From NCBI GenBank assembly GCA_038501195.1, contig JBBPUQ010000001.1:6696001-6760000 (forward strand): a DNA stretch of 64,000 bases. The letters are read 5' to 3'. Position numbers and translations under genes: made by a program. Position 1 is the stretch's first letter. The number at the start of each line of letters is the position of its first letter. Source of the stretch: Nemania diffusa. Taxonomy: Eukaryota; Ascomycota; Sordariomycetes; Xylariales; Xylariaceae. The notes under the pieces were generated by a model, which was not told the DNA's origin, ran no database searches, and worked only from the letters and a program-made list of their open reading frames with translations. Positions 46,207-58,408 of the stretch are shown one piece after another.

Positions 46207-47676
46207 ATGGATAACAAAAGTGCTCCAAGCCCCGGGTCTTCCCGCACTTGTCGGTTAAAGGTCCTGATCATAGGGGGTGGCCTGTTTGGTCTCTCAGCCG
46301 CCATCTCTATAGCATGCGCCGGGCACAAAGTAACCGTCTTTGAAACACATTCTGGACCACACGAAATTGGCGCCGGGCTACAGAGCACTCCCAATAGCAC
46401 AAAGATTTGGGCCAAATGGGGCTTGGCCAATGTTCTCCAACCCCTAGCAGCGGCACCGACATGCCTACAGATACACGATTTCAGCGGAAAGCTGCTTGCT
46501 CAGAGGCAGAACTACGACGTCGAAATCCAGCAACGTTACGGCAGTCCACTGTGGACCATGCATCGTATCGATTTGCAAAACGCATTGGTAGAGCGGGCGC
46601 GTGAGCTCGGAGTCGAGATTCTGTACTCCTCGCGGGTCGACGGCATTGATATGATACGACCGGGTATCAAAACTCAGGATGGTAAGACGCATGGCGGAGA
46701 TCTCTTGGTCCTTGCCGAGGGTGTTTGGTCGCCGCATAGGTCAGTCCTGCTTGGGAGACGGGTAAACCCCGAGCCGACAGGTGACATGGCATATCGTATC
46801 ACCATCAACTACGAACAATTGGAAGGACACGGCGACTTGCAGGCGTGGATGAGAGATCTCAAGATTCGCATCTGGATTGGCCCAGGCTCTCATGCTGTAG
46901 CTTATCCGGTGCGGGGAAGCTCGCAGATGAACGTCGTCCTACTCGTCCAAGATAACTTCGAGGACTGGCAAGAGTCAAAACTTGATGGTGACCTTGCAGA
47001 GATGAGAAAACATTTTGATGGATGGGATCCAATGTGAGCTAAAGCGATATCATCGTTTTAACCTAGCTGACGAGTCTGACTTACGACGCAGTCTGAACAA
47101 GATACTCAGCATTGTCAAATCAGTCAAGAAATGGAGACTAGTGCAATGTAAGTAGGCCACCAATGGGCGGCATAGATAGCAGCTAAGGCGAAGACAGTGC
47201 CATCCCTTGAGACATGGCGCTCCGAGCAAGGAACAACGGTTCTCGGCGGCGACAGCTGCCATGCCATCCTGCCTTACATGGCCCAGGGCCTGAGCATGGG
47301 CGTCGAAGACGCGGCCGCCCTCGGGTCCCTGCTCGGTCGCGTAACAGATAAGAGCGAGATCCCGAAGGCGACGGAGATCTACGAACGTATGAGAATGGCG
47401 AGGACAGCGCGAATGTTGGGCGAGACGCACAAGCATGCGCGCCACTTTCATGCAACCGATCCGGAGCTACGCAGACAAAGAGATGCGGAATTCGGCCAGA
47501 GCTTTGATCCCAATTCTAATTGGTAAGCCTCTTGATGATGTAATGAAAAAGTAGAATGGATCGCTAATAACGCGGAATGTGTGCGCAGGACGCATCCGAA
47601 AGAGCAGGAGTGGATTTGGTCCTACGACGCTTACAAGGAGGCACAGGATGCTTATAACACGAATGGTCCATATTAG
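46207..47676 (+). CDS. FAD-dependent monooxygenase (salicylate hydroxylase-like)
   Basis: Four exons: 46207-47033, 47092-47147, 47198-47522 and 47589-47676, all phases consistent, 431 residues. The N-terminal dinucleotide-binding motif is VLIIGGGLFGLSAA with an acidic residue ending the second strand (VFE). GAGLQSTPNS follows, and LVLAEGVWSPHR occupies the position of the conserved DG motif, with Glu in place of Asp. The C-terminal GDSCHAILPYMAQGLSMGVEDA is the second FAD/NADPH signature (GD motif). The protein is a class A flavoprotein monooxygenase (PF01494), likely hydroxylating an aromatic or polyketide ring. It is divergent from the O-methyltransferase, a common hydroxylation-methylation pairing. 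Confidence 0.87.
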
Positions 47677-48056
47677 GATGTAGCGATACTTACATGTTGT
47701 GGCTAGTTATTAATTAAGAGGGTGAGTGTCGCCAGAGCCGCCCTTGTAAGTACGGTGACGGCAGCTTCTGTGCTACACTATCAGCCACAATTCTATGGCC
47801 CATGGAAGCCGATAGGTCTCAGGCAGTTGCTTAGTTACACTGTCATGGCAGCGGAAAGCGAAAGCGCACTTCCGGGCCTTGGTCAATTTCATAGCCGTTT
47901 GCTAAACTACCTATCCATGCTCAAGATGTCGTTGTGTCTCATGTGTTACTTTTTCTCTTCATTCGCATGGTTACCCGCCTAAGACTTGTTGCTATATTAG
48001 AGTCTTTACTCAATGTATCAAGAGAAATACACTCGCTATCTTCTGAAAATAACGAA
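47677..48056. other. Intergenic region
   Basis: 380 bases between the monooxygenase and the transporter, same direction. A frame opening at 47934 could extend the transporter N-terminus but lacks family character. The promoter of the transporter must lie here. Confidence 0.55.
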
Positions 48057-50005
48057 ATGGGTGTAATAAATCCTCAGTCTTATAACTCCCCTCGACAGCT
48101 CGTCATCTCTGAGGGAGACAGTAACATATCTCACGATGCACACCTCAATTCCATTTCCGCTATATCTGCGCATAAGGAAGACGAAAGTTACACTGATTCA
48201 ACTCGAAGCCCCAACCTGAAAGACTCGGAAGGGCACTGGTCGTGGCTAGAGGGGCTCGAAGCCGGCACTATCCCGGCAGAAAATGCCGCCCCGGAGGTAC
48301 CGTTTCCGGCCTCCCATCCATCCATAACCGAATGCCTACCTCCGCAAGATCTGCCGACAAGAGACCGCATCCCGTCATTTGAGGTAACATGGCAGGAGAA
48401 TGACGATGAAAACCCTAAGAACTGGCCGGCGTGGTACCGCGGACTTGCTTTGGGGTTCACATCGTTCGCAACCCTTATCGTGTAAGAGATCCCTATGCGC
48501 GGCGATGGCGAATTTAATAACGTTGTGCGGTCCGCGTAGCGTGATAGCATCCACGGCATACGTCACGACCATCCCAGGCGTCATGGCAGATTTCGGGATC
48601 ACCGACCGGACGGTCCCGGTCCTCGGAGTGACGACGTATCTCTTCGGTCTCGCCGTGGGTCCTCTGATACTGGCGCCGCTCGGAGAGACGTTTGGACGGA
48701 GACCGGTTTACACGGTTACCCTGTTTCTTTTTGCGGTGTTATTGATACCGTCGGCTGTCGCAAAGAACATCGCCACGATACTGGCGACTCGCTTCCTGGC
48801 GGCGTTCGTCGGATCGGTCATGTTATCGAACGCACCAGGTACTATCAACGACATTGCGACTGACGAGACGAGGGCCTTATACGTGTCTGTGTGGATTTTT
48901 GGTGCCGTAAGCGGGGTAAGTGATGAAGGCCGCAACCATTCCCTCGCGACCACGAAATTATCAGCTAACTCACTCGCCTACCAGCCTGTCCTTGGTCCCG
49001 TCATCGCCGGCCTTGTATATGTGGCCCGAGGCTGGAGGTGGGTTCACTGGACGATTGTGATTCTAGCTTTCGCTTCGGCGATATTCATGGCCTCCCTGAA
49101 GGAGACGTTCACGCCAGCCATCCTCCACCGGAGGTACGTGAAATCCAAAAAGGAGGACGACAGGTACTGGTCCAAATACGAAGATTTCGGTCGGGGATCC
49201 TTGAAGGCCAAGTTAGAAGTGAGCATGAAGCGGCCAATCGTGATGGCCTTGACAGAACCGATCTGGTAAGTAATAACAGAAGTAGTCTGGAAGCTGACAG
49301 CCCATCAGACTGACATCTATCCTATCTAGTCTGTTATGGAACACATATATTGCCATCCTCTACGCTCTGCTGTACCTCAGTATCGTAGGCTATCCCACCG
49401 TCTTCCAACAAATCCGTCACTGGGCCCCGAACGTGGCAGGGCTACCGTTTCTCGCCATCGGACTTGGCTCTCTAATATGTATCCTGATAGAGCCGTACAT
49501 GAGACGTCTCATTAAAGCTGTCGACATGTTCTCGCGACAAAAGAAACTGGCAAATGGCACCGAGACAGCCATCCCTCCGCCCCTATCGCCGGAACCCGAG
49601 GCAACAGTACCGCTTATTTTCGTCGGCGGACTCCTCGTCCCCGTGGGAATGCTGCTGTTCGCCCTTACGGCATCCCCTCCGAACAGCGCCGTTGTAGCCA
49701 TCCTCAGCGGCGTGCCGTTCGGCATGGGGAACATGCTTGTGATCATCTACGTCACCAACTACCTAGCCTCCTGCTACGGGCCGCATGCGGCCAGCGCAAT
49801 CGCCGGCAACGCGGTCATGCGGAACCTGATCGGCGGAGTGCTTCCCCTTCTCGCCCCCGTCCTGTACGGCCGCCTGGGGCCGCTGGTTACGGACTTGATA
49901 CTTATGGCCATCGCTCTTGTTCTGGCGATTGTACCCTTGCTGTTTTGGAAATGGGGCAGACAGCTGAGAAGTAGGAGTCAGCTAGCCAGTACTCCAAAAT
50001 ATTAG
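48057..50005 (+). CDS. MFS multidrug-type transporter
   Basis: Four exons: 48057-48481, 48540-48915, 48985-49265 and 49330-50005, giving 585 residues. A long hydrophilic N-terminus precedes NPKNWPAWYRG, the usual lead-in to the first helix of fungal DHA1-type drug transporters. LGLAVGPL-like LFGLAVGPLILAPLGETFGRRPVY is the loop 2-3 signature. SNAPGTINDI, SGPVLGPVIAGLV (across intron 2) and WRWVHW fit the same family. Later helices are rich in Gly and Pro. I chose the ATG at 48057 because upstream residues look unrelated. It probably exports a small metabolite across the plasma membrane, plausibly the product of the neighbouring enzymes. Confidence 0.87.
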
Positions 50006-50543
50006 GAAATCAATTGAGGAGAGGTTGCAGCATAATGTAGAGGCTGCGTATACCTCCGAAATGAGTGATATCTGGACCTCACATTCGATAGTGTGCTCCT
50101 CAGTATTGTGCTTCGTCATCCCCTCTGTGAGTTCTATGACTACGGTGTCTTGCAGGCAGCTATGCGCAACCCGTGTCACCAAATCTTACGTCGCCGCATT
50201 GATCGGGAAGTCGTATTTCAACGCCTTGACGCCTTGCGAGGTCGAGGAACGTAAAAATGTGATCGCATTAAAACTGCGCGGAGTAACGATCAAAGCTCAT
50301 GGCAGGGTACATGGAAGCTCATAGTCTGGTGTAGGAGAAGCTAATTCATAAGATCACGAAAGCGATGCATTGAGACCAGCCGAAGCCATCTAGGCTTGCT
50401 ATATACAAATTGGGACGTAAGGGGAACCAGGTTACCTCGGGTCACAAGAGAAAGTAGAGCACGAAAGTCTTCGTATGAAGTCTCGTTCACACTACTATCG
50501 CCCAGGCTCAATTGGCACATGCCCAGAGCGAGCTGTATAAGGC
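50006..50543. other. Intergenic spacer
   Basis: Between convergent transporter and methyltransferase. Only unsupported frames. Confidence 0.6.
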
Positions 50544-51239
50544 TTATTTTTCCGGCGCCGCCGTCGCTACGACATCCTGCTCGGTAGGAGAGTCTTTCTT
50601 TCGTGCCACCACCCACATAAACTCGGCGCCAAAGTCTGGATCATCCTCCTCCAATTTCCCATCGCCTCCCTGCAATACTTCTACCTGCACTATGTCGAAT
50701 CCAACTTCTTTCAGCAGTGCCTGATTCCCATCGAAGTCAAAGCTACTCCAAAACATTCCATATCCCAAGAATTCGCCATGAATTTCTTCCTCGTCAATGG
50801 TTGTGAGATTGAAAACAAAGACCCCGTTAGGCTTTAGCCAACCGTGGATCTTAGTGAGCATATCCTTGAGCTTCGCCCGTGGAAGGTGGAACAGTGTGTA
50901 AAAGCTGATTGCTCCATGAAAGCTCTCGGGCTCAAAAGTGAGCGCTGTCATGTCGCCCGCAAGCAGCTCGACACCCGGGAAGCGGGCCTTGGCCATTTCG
51001 ATTTGCTTCGTTGAGATGTCATTTGCGACTACGTGTGCGCCTTGGTCGAGGAGCAGTTGCAATATGGGAACTCCAGGGCCGCAGCCAAGCTCTAGGATAG
51101 AGGGTGAAGGCGGCAGCTCCGCAAGGAGCTTCTTAGCGTATCTTTCCCGCGGGGACTTCTGACTCTCGACCCACTGTAGATACCATTCTGAGATGTGGTC
51201 GTATGCGTACTCGACAATGCCTTCAGGTGCATCAGACAT
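50544..51239 (-). CDS. Class I SAM-dependent methyltransferase
   Basis: An intronless 231-residue protein. The SAM-binding motif I is ILELGCGPGVPILQLLL, followed by the acidic VVANDIS and by LLAGDMTALTF. ISFYTLFHLPR and a long LTKIHGWLKPNGVFVFNL strand are typical of the methyltransf_11/25 clan. A GYGMFWSSFDFDG segment may form the substrate pocket. The C-terminus ends in a hydrophilic Lys/Asp-rich tail. N-, O- or C-methylation cannot be told apart from sequence. It is next to the transporter and may be a further tailoring enzyme or an unrelated housekeeping methyltransferase. Confidence 0.8.
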   Translation of the reverse strand: MSDAPEGIVEYAYDHISEWYLQWVESQKSPRERYAKKLLAELPPSPSILELGCGPGVPILQLLLDQGAHVVANDISTKQIEMAKARFPGVELLAGDMTALTFEPESFHGAISFYTLFHLPRAKLKDMLTKIHGWLKPNGVFVFNLTTIDEEEIHGEFLGYGMFWSSFDFDGNQALLKEVGFDIVQVEVLQGGDGKLEEDDPDFGAEFMWVVARKKDSPTEQDVVATAAPEK

Positions 51240-52499
51240 TTTTGGCGGATCACGGCATATAGAGAACGGGAATTAGAGGTGTAGAAGATAGTGTGTCATA
51301 ATTGGTAGTTGGCGCCTGGTGGAAGCCGCTGCGCTCTTCTTTGACCCTGAGGATTTCATCTGCACACAAGCCCCAAAGGGAAATACTTTGCAGGGATCGT
51401 TTTAGGCACTGAACTGCTATATGTATATATGCGCCTTTCGTATAACCTGCCTAGGTATATGTACAACCAACGGCCCCCAATCTCATAGCTAAGTAAGCGC
51501 ATGATTATAGATTCAACATTCTAGGGCGATCAAGCCACACAAGCCACAAACTTACGGCCGTGCCACCTCCTTTTTAGCTAGCTACCTACCCTACTTTTAG
51601 ATTTAGGTAGCTACAGGCTAGCTCTCCTGACTAAATCTATCGTTTCTAAAGAATTGAAGCTAGAAATCTCAGGAAATGCCATCATGACCCTATTCGGGCC
51701 TCCAGAGTGCAGTGTGTCGTTAAGATGAGGGTTTTATGGATATTTCATTATACTGAGAGACCTACTACTTAGACCACCTAACAAAGCTCCCTCAAGACGA
51801 CAACTGTAGATTTGCGCTCAAATTATGATACAGAGTATCTCAGAACCTCGTAGTACTACAACTATTGTTGCTATTAGCATGTGCCGGCTGCCGTCTTTTC
51901 CCCTCCTACTACATTCCTGCCAAGCTGGTGTACCGTGTGAAACACAGTCCGTAGACGGGTGCCTTACGACCGGTGTCGAGTCGCAATTAGTGATATCATA
52001 AACATGATGAAGTGGGGGATCAAACATATTGATGCGTAGGGGTGTAGGTTTCGGAAGAAGTTTGACGGGAACTGGATTTCAAAGATCGACGAATGATCAG
52101 CTTTTTATAGCTGCACCCGCTAATAGTCTACTGTAGTGCTCGGAAGTTGCGAGGAATCCGCCTCCGCCAGAGCAAGAAGAGGAAGCAAATACTACCCTAT
52201 TGCATGTAGATGCGTACGAAACGTGTATCTGTATATACCTAGTCTCGAGTACTGTCACATGGTGTAATGGGCCATCTTCAGACAGGGAAGGGGTTGGTTG
52301 GCATTGATGGTGTTGGCATGTTCTCATCTGTAGAGACTCTCTCGACAATCTGCTTGGATTCGAGGAATGGTATGTTTCAATGAGGCTTTATGTTATGCGA
52401 AGTAATATAAAACAGTTGATTTCGGCAACCTTGGCTATGAGCTGATGTGTTACTTAGATCTTCACCTTCGAGGCTTTACGGACGTATGCACTTTCGGCC
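51240..52499. other. Intergenic region
   Basis: Upstream of both the methyltransferase and the O-methyltransferase relic. Holds GCCTAGGTATA near 51450 and CTAGCTACCTACC near 51580. No intact gene. Confidence 0.6.
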
Positions 52500-53610
52500 G
52501 TATAACAAGGGCCCCTCTCTCATCGATAAGATGGTCTACGACATCAGCAGCGCAGCGTAATGCTCAACCTAAAGCCGCTGGTAGACTCGCCGGAAGACCA
52601 AATATCAAGATGATACAGACTCGCCTTCAAATCGTCTCTGGGGTAGCACATGTCCCCAAGCACCAACTACGCAGCATCGCGCGCATAACCATACCCATAA
52701 GCTTTCTGTCTGAGCCCGCGCCCAACCAACTTGCGCACTCGCCGGTTTCGGCATCAACGGAGGCGCAGCGCGACCTGTTCGACTGCGCGTTTCGCGACGG
52801 GCACCAGTGCCCCAATATTGTCGGCCATGGTCAAGGCGACACGGGCATGGGGCGACGACCGGTCCGTTGGGAAGACCGCATATGCGGCGGCCTGCCAGGC
52901 TAACCTACCGCTCTTCGCGCAAGTCGCTCCAAACTTGGGGCTGCAGGCCAGTTACACGGCCGACATGCAAACCACGATACATAGCGAAGGTATGAGATAC
53001 AGGATCGAGGGTTAGCATGTGGCGCCCGGAGCGGCGCCGTCTTCGTTGACGTCGGAGGCAGTACCGGCCATGCGAGCGCCGCTTTGGCTAGGGCATTCAT
53101 TCCCCGACACCAAGGCCGAGATTCAGGGCCGCGCCGAAGTCTCGAACTAGGTTATGAGCGAGAAAGCTTCGAATCAAGCGAAAGAGTAATTAAGGATCGA
53201 CTTCCAACCCCACGACTTATTTCCGCTGCAATCCCAGTGACCTTGGAGATGCAGGAATGAAGGCGAGGGCTGGGTTTACTTCCTCCGGTTGATGTTGCAT
53301 GGCTGAGGCGACGCAGATCCTATTATCACTTCGCGCCATATCACAGCGGTACTGGATAGTTCGAGATCCGAGGCAGATTAGTTGTCATGGACATGGTCCT
53401 GCGCCCTCCAGGGGTTGGTTCGCGGACCGAAGAGGGGCTGATGCGAGTTCGCGATCTCACTATACAGCAGGTCCACAAGACATATAATCGCTCGAGAGAT
53501 GAGTGGGAACGGCCGATCGCAGAGATGCGCCCGGCCTCGAAGGTCAAGTTGATTGTGCAGCCTTTAAAGAGGGCTATGATCGAGATTGCATACAGCTCGG
53601 AATACGGGAT
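52500..53610 (+). pseudogene. Decayed O-methyltransferase
   Basis: Pieces of one family 2 O-methyltransferase occur in the correct order but in alternating frames. About 52560-52790 has the winged-helix part (LQIVSGVAHVP, FLSEPAPNQLAHS). About 52825-53010 has WGDDRSVGKTAY...LPLFAQVAP. 53039 onward has FVDVGGSTGHASAALARAF, the SAM loop. 53100 onward has FPDTKAEIQ. 53193 onward has RIDFQPHDLF. 53274 onward has VYFLRLMLHG followed by a stop. 53387 onward has the C-terminal part (VLRPPGVG, MRVRDLTI, VKLIVQP). At least four frame changes and several stops separate them, too many for introns alone. It is not a close copy of the intact enzyme at 44466. Confidence 0.7.
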
Positions 53611-54255
53611 AGATAACTCGCCAGGACAGCGGAGATGTGTCACAGATATGTGCCCGTTAATTCCCAGAGCGATTAGCGTCGTCGTTCTCTTCCGTCGTAA
53701 CTTAGAAGTGAGAAAGGTAGCCTTCGAAGCCAGCATGGCGGCTTTCATGTAGACACTCTGAGCTATGTCACTCAATAGGGAGATTGCAATATGATCTTGG
53801 CGGTCTCATTCTAAATCTAGTAAACACTTAAAAAATAGATTCTATAATTTATAAAATTAAACTTGCATGAAAACAATTAAATAAATGTTACCTCAGGCAT
53901 TTTTATTAATGCATCTTTAACATATCCAAGTTGTTTCGATTACTGAACCTTCTTATATAATTAACAAAAATATTATTGACACGAGAGTCTGCTGAACTGA
54001 ATTGGAATAATACAATATAGTCGGTGAATTATCTATCTACACATAGAAAGAGCGAAAAGCAGCTCTCAACCAAAATTATAAATTAACCCGGACTCTCTAC
54101 CGTGATGGAATCTCAATAGCCTTAGCAAGCCCTACCTAATCCTAAGCTCATAACTCTTATCCATAGAAATCAAGAAGCCAACAACGCCAAGACACCACCA
54201 GCCCCTTTTCCATTCCCTCGGGTATAACAAACAATCCGCCCGTCCCAAATCCACT
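53611..54255. other. Intergenic spacer
   Basis: AT-rich at 53800-54080. No gene or repeat recognised. Confidence 0.6.
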
Positions 54256-55975
54256 CTATTCCTCCTTGACCGGATGCAGCAGCATAGGCGGAAACTGCCC
54301 GCCCTGGACATACTCATCCCATATCGTCTGCGCCCCATACCCCGTAAACCAATAACTCGCCCCCCACCACGGCCCGTCAATCCACCCCTGATACGTATAC
54401 ACCAGCGACGGCAGCTCGCCCCCCGCCCTATTGCTCGCCGGCCCTCTATTTATATTCGCCGCGAGCTCCTCGGCGGTCATGTCCGTGCCACCGAACACGA
54501 TGGGATGCGGCACCGTGACGGCCTTGAGCCCGTGCAGCAGCGCGAACGTCTCGGGCGTCGCCTCCGACACGACCCACTGCCCCGCGCTCCGCTGCGCCTC
54601 GGACACGAGGCGCAGCAGCCGCCGCGACGAGCGCGTGATGCTCACGATGGCCACGCGCCGCGGCGTCGCGGCCCCGTCCGCGAACCCGTACACGTCGTCC
54701 TCGTACATCCACTGCGTGCCCCGCGGGTCGATCATCGGCATGAAGCTGATGAGGTCCGCGTCCTCGCCCACGCCCCAGTCCCTATTCCCCCTCGCCGGCG
54801 GCGTCGGGCCCTGGGGCTCGATGTCCGAGGCGCGGTCCGCGCCCCAGATCCCCGTGTCGCCGATCTCGGCGTCGACGGTGGCGGTGAAGTTGGCGTAGGA
54901 GGAGGCGTGTAGGGCGGGGATGTAGAAGCGGCCGTTGCGCTCCCAGAGGTTCTGGCGTTTTTGGGCGCGCGCGAAGTGCGTGGCTGATGTGAGGGTGTCG
55001 TGTATGTGGCTGGTTAGGCGGAGGTCCATTTCGAGTTGCCAGATGTGCTCGTATTGGGGGAATTTGTGCGAGAAGATCTGTAGGGCTTGGTACATCTGAT
55101 CTTTCGCACTAGCAAAGGGACTGGTTAGCTTTTCTATTGTGATAGTTAGGCTGGGTAGGTTGTGAGTTTACTAACCCGTGTTCTGACACGTCTGGATACC
55201 ATGATTGCAGAGTCCTTTCGTTGAACAGGAACGCTATGTCGCGGAACTCGCTCGGCACGCACTTGCGCATCATCTCATCGTACGCGAAGCCGTCTTCTTC
55301 CAAGCGGACCTCGGGGTTCTTGATGTTGACGAGGAAGAACACTCTGTACTTGTTCTGGCGTTCAAGAGAAGCTTCTGCGATGAGAGCGCGGAGCCAGGCC
55401 ATCCTGTTCTCTGTGTAATCGTAGTCATCCCATGTTCTCAGTACTACAGCGATTTCTTGCCCCTTGTGTGATTCGTGCTTTTCGTTCTCAAAATCGGGTG
55501 ATTGACGCCATTGTTGGTGCATGATCTTTTCGTAAGGCGACACTTCCTGTTTCCCTGAAGCACATCTGCTCTGTACTTCACCTGGTAGAGATCATGTTAG
55601 AGTGATCGACGACAGTTAGATCGAGATATCAAACATACCCCATCTCACTTCAGACCAGTTCCCACTAGCAGAAGACCGGTATTGATCCAGTCGAGACTTG
55701 GCTGGTAGACATCTTTCCGAGTTACCCAAGACATTTTGATCTCCCACATATGGGGTATTTAAGTCGACATGGCAGTGTTCATATTCTCGCGAGGTCGAAC
55801 CCGAAGCGGGAGAATCTGGCCAGATGGCACATTGTGTGAAATTAGCGGGCCTGTTGAGCTTGACAACCCGAGTATTCCTCGCGCTAAGTAGACACTCATA
55901 TGTAAATGAAAACGACGCGAGGAAACTAAAGGTCGAGATGATTAATGTACGCCGTGTTACAGGTGGGCGATACAT
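54256..55975 (-). CDS. DUF3405 family protein, type II membrane-anchored
   Basis: Three exons: 55639-55975, 55176-55581 and 54256-55108, all in phase, 531 residues. The N-terminus has a basic start and one hydrophobic helix (RTLIISTFSFLASFSF), a signal anchor. The DUF3405 domain (PF11885) follows: EIAVVLRTWDDYDYTENRMAWLRALIAE, then HIWQLEMDLR, GFADGAATPRR and the Trp/Tyr-rich end GWIDGPWWGASYWFTGYGAQTIWDEY. The family is fungal; its overall look (Golgi-type anchor, acidic DxD-like WQLEMD) is reminiscent of glycosyltransferases, which is only inference. The third exon is very GC-rich with strong GC3 bias, unlike the first. Whether it belongs to the tailoring cluster is unclear. Confidence 0.82.
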
Positions 55976-58408
55976 GGTAACAAGACTTGGTGTGAGACGA
56001 GTTTGAAGACATGTCTAGAGGAGATCCGGGAAGCCCTCGATTTCTTTAACGCCGGATATGAATTATAGAATCAAATCAGACTGGTTGCGTAATGCTCACT
56101 CTTTAAACACACCATGGCAAAGTTACGAGCACCAAAAGAAGTATAAAGCCCACCTTAGTATAGGCCCCCAACGAGTCATACCCCAGTTGACAATCCGGGG
56201 ATCCTAATTACTTAAATTAAGGGAGATCATAGAACGTCGCCGTAGTAGGCACATTTTACTTCATCATATGTATAGTTCAGCCTATAAACCCTTTTTCGAG
56301 TGTTGAGGCTATGCACAGAGTTTGAAGAGACTCTGTGCGTGTAGGCCAGTTCTATATAAGGCATGTCGTTATATACCTGCATACGCCATCTACGCCACCG
56401 TTAGTTTAACGACCAATCAAGAGAGTTCATCCCACCGCGCGACTAACATCCAAATGCAGCGAGAATTCAGCTAAGGAGACTTTCGATCCCCGAAGTTCCC
56501 TGCTGCAGTTTCACCTATTCATCAAATTTAGGTTATGAGGCGAACCAATTTTCAAATTTGCCAAGAATAAACTCTCGTGCATATGCATTCGCTTGCCGTG
56601 GTCTTGCCTCCGGGGTTCTAGTAGCGGTTTACCTCGGAAGGGAAGAGTAACACAAGCATGATCCTCCTCGGCTGTGCCTTAGGTACGGAACCGGCTTGTC
56701 TTAGCTACTAATACTAGTAACCTTCGGCGTAGAGGGTAACAATTTTCCTACTACTTACACTATACCTACATCGCCCTAACATCGTCTACCGAATTTATCA
56801 TGTTCCTTAATGATGAGGCGGATTGTTATCGTGAAAGAAGCTTCGTTTTTCCATAATTATGTCTCTCCAGCAAGTAAATGCGCCTCGGCCATATTACAGT
56901 ATTTAGTACAAAAGTTGTCAAGCCACATTCATTTTTACCTCATTCGTCCCAAATCGCACGTAGGATTTATGAAGTAACAACATACTGCATAGTCAGTCGT
57001 CTAAGAGAAGCTCGCTGGATATTGCAGGCCCCAAATGACTCCAGGAGGCTCATTAGGGTGTCCATTGGAGGCCGCCAAGTTCTAGATTAGGTCGCATTAG
57101 CATCGCCATTATTTTAACGGTCGGGTTTCTTCACCGATTTTTGGATTGCTATGAAACCCAGTATAACTCTATAGGCCGTACGCAGTATACTATGTAGGTA
57201 GTGTGATTACTTTCTTCAATCTCATTGGGAGTTGAGCCCATGTAGAAGGTAGAGCTATCTATGTAGTATGTAGTTAAACTTGGCATTTCCCGGTTAGCTC
57301 ATTTGTGTGTTAGCGTAGCGGCTACTGCCATGGGGCGATCTGCTTCATGTTTCGTCGATGTGGGATATGGATTAAAGGTGACGACGTCGCGTGATGTGCA
57401 TCATAAGTTGCGGAGAAACTACTACGTATGTATATACCTGAGAAGGGCTCACATTCCGTTCTATTATCCATAGTAGTATTGCAAGAATTCACACAGCAGC
57501 AATGATAGAATATCAAAATGTATGTGGCCGTCTAAATAAGGAGATGCATAGATACTACCCAGATGAGAGCTGCGGATTGTATTCTTAGCGTTAGCCTCTG
57601 ATCTACAGAGCAGATCATATCTAGTGGGCATGATCTACGCTGGGTCCCATGAGACCAACTCTAAGTATCTTCCTAAATTATACAATTCGTCATCGATTAC
57701 AGCGTAGAATCGAATATGGTGTTTATCGATGCTCGACTTGGGCGAATGAGATGTGCAAGCCTTGCGATAAATGATTTCCGCGAAGATTATCTACAGTACC
57801 TAGATGCAGAATATACACTCAATCCTCATATTTAGTATCGATCGTACGACGGGCTCCTGAATACCTACTGTGTCTATAGCCACAACGACAAACTTACGTA
57901 CGGACATACGTATGTGCATACGTGTATAAACAATACCAACCCACCTAACTGCGGAGAGATGCTCAAGGTGTATGCTGTAAATACGTTCGATTTCTATTAG
58001 CGGTGAGCTAGGTATGTACCTATGCTTACCAGATATGTATTGTGTGGGTACCATGGAATCTAGCAGGTAGTACCAGCCGGGAGGGACAGCTCTGTGGGCG
58101 GTACGCTACACCGCGACCCTCCACTATGGCTATGTACCTATGTAGATAATATCCCCCCACCCCGCGTCCTCCGCGACTGCCCCCACCTACCCGAACCCCA
58201 CTAGCTTAATTCAGAACTCATTAACGCGTTCTTTGAAAGTTTGAAGCGCGTCGGGAAATCCAGCGTGAATTCAAACAAACTCGGACCCTAGCCTCAGCAA
58301 ACGAGCAAACAACAGAGTACCAACTCACCTAGACACAACACCCATTATCAATCGACTTTCAATTTCAAGTGTTGAAGCCATCGTCGCACCAGGTTCACCC
58401 TCTCCACC
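55976..58408. other. Long intergenic region
   Basis: 2.4 kb with no supported gene. A perfect 9-bp stem hairpin (GCACAGAGT/ACTCTGTGC) lies at 56313-56338. Short TAGGTATGTACCTA-like words lie near 58010. The last 200 bases are the leader of Nse1. No tRNA was found. Confidence 0.55.

Noticed and set aside
39613..53610. Hidden PKS or NRPS core gene among the tailoring genes
   Set aside because: No spacer is long enough, and no ketosynthase, adenylation or carrier motif was seen on either strand.
54274..54912. 212-codon plus-strand frame opposite the DUF3405 gene
   Set aside because: Arg/Pro/His-rich antisense shadow of a GC-biased exon whose sense frame carries the conserved family motifs.
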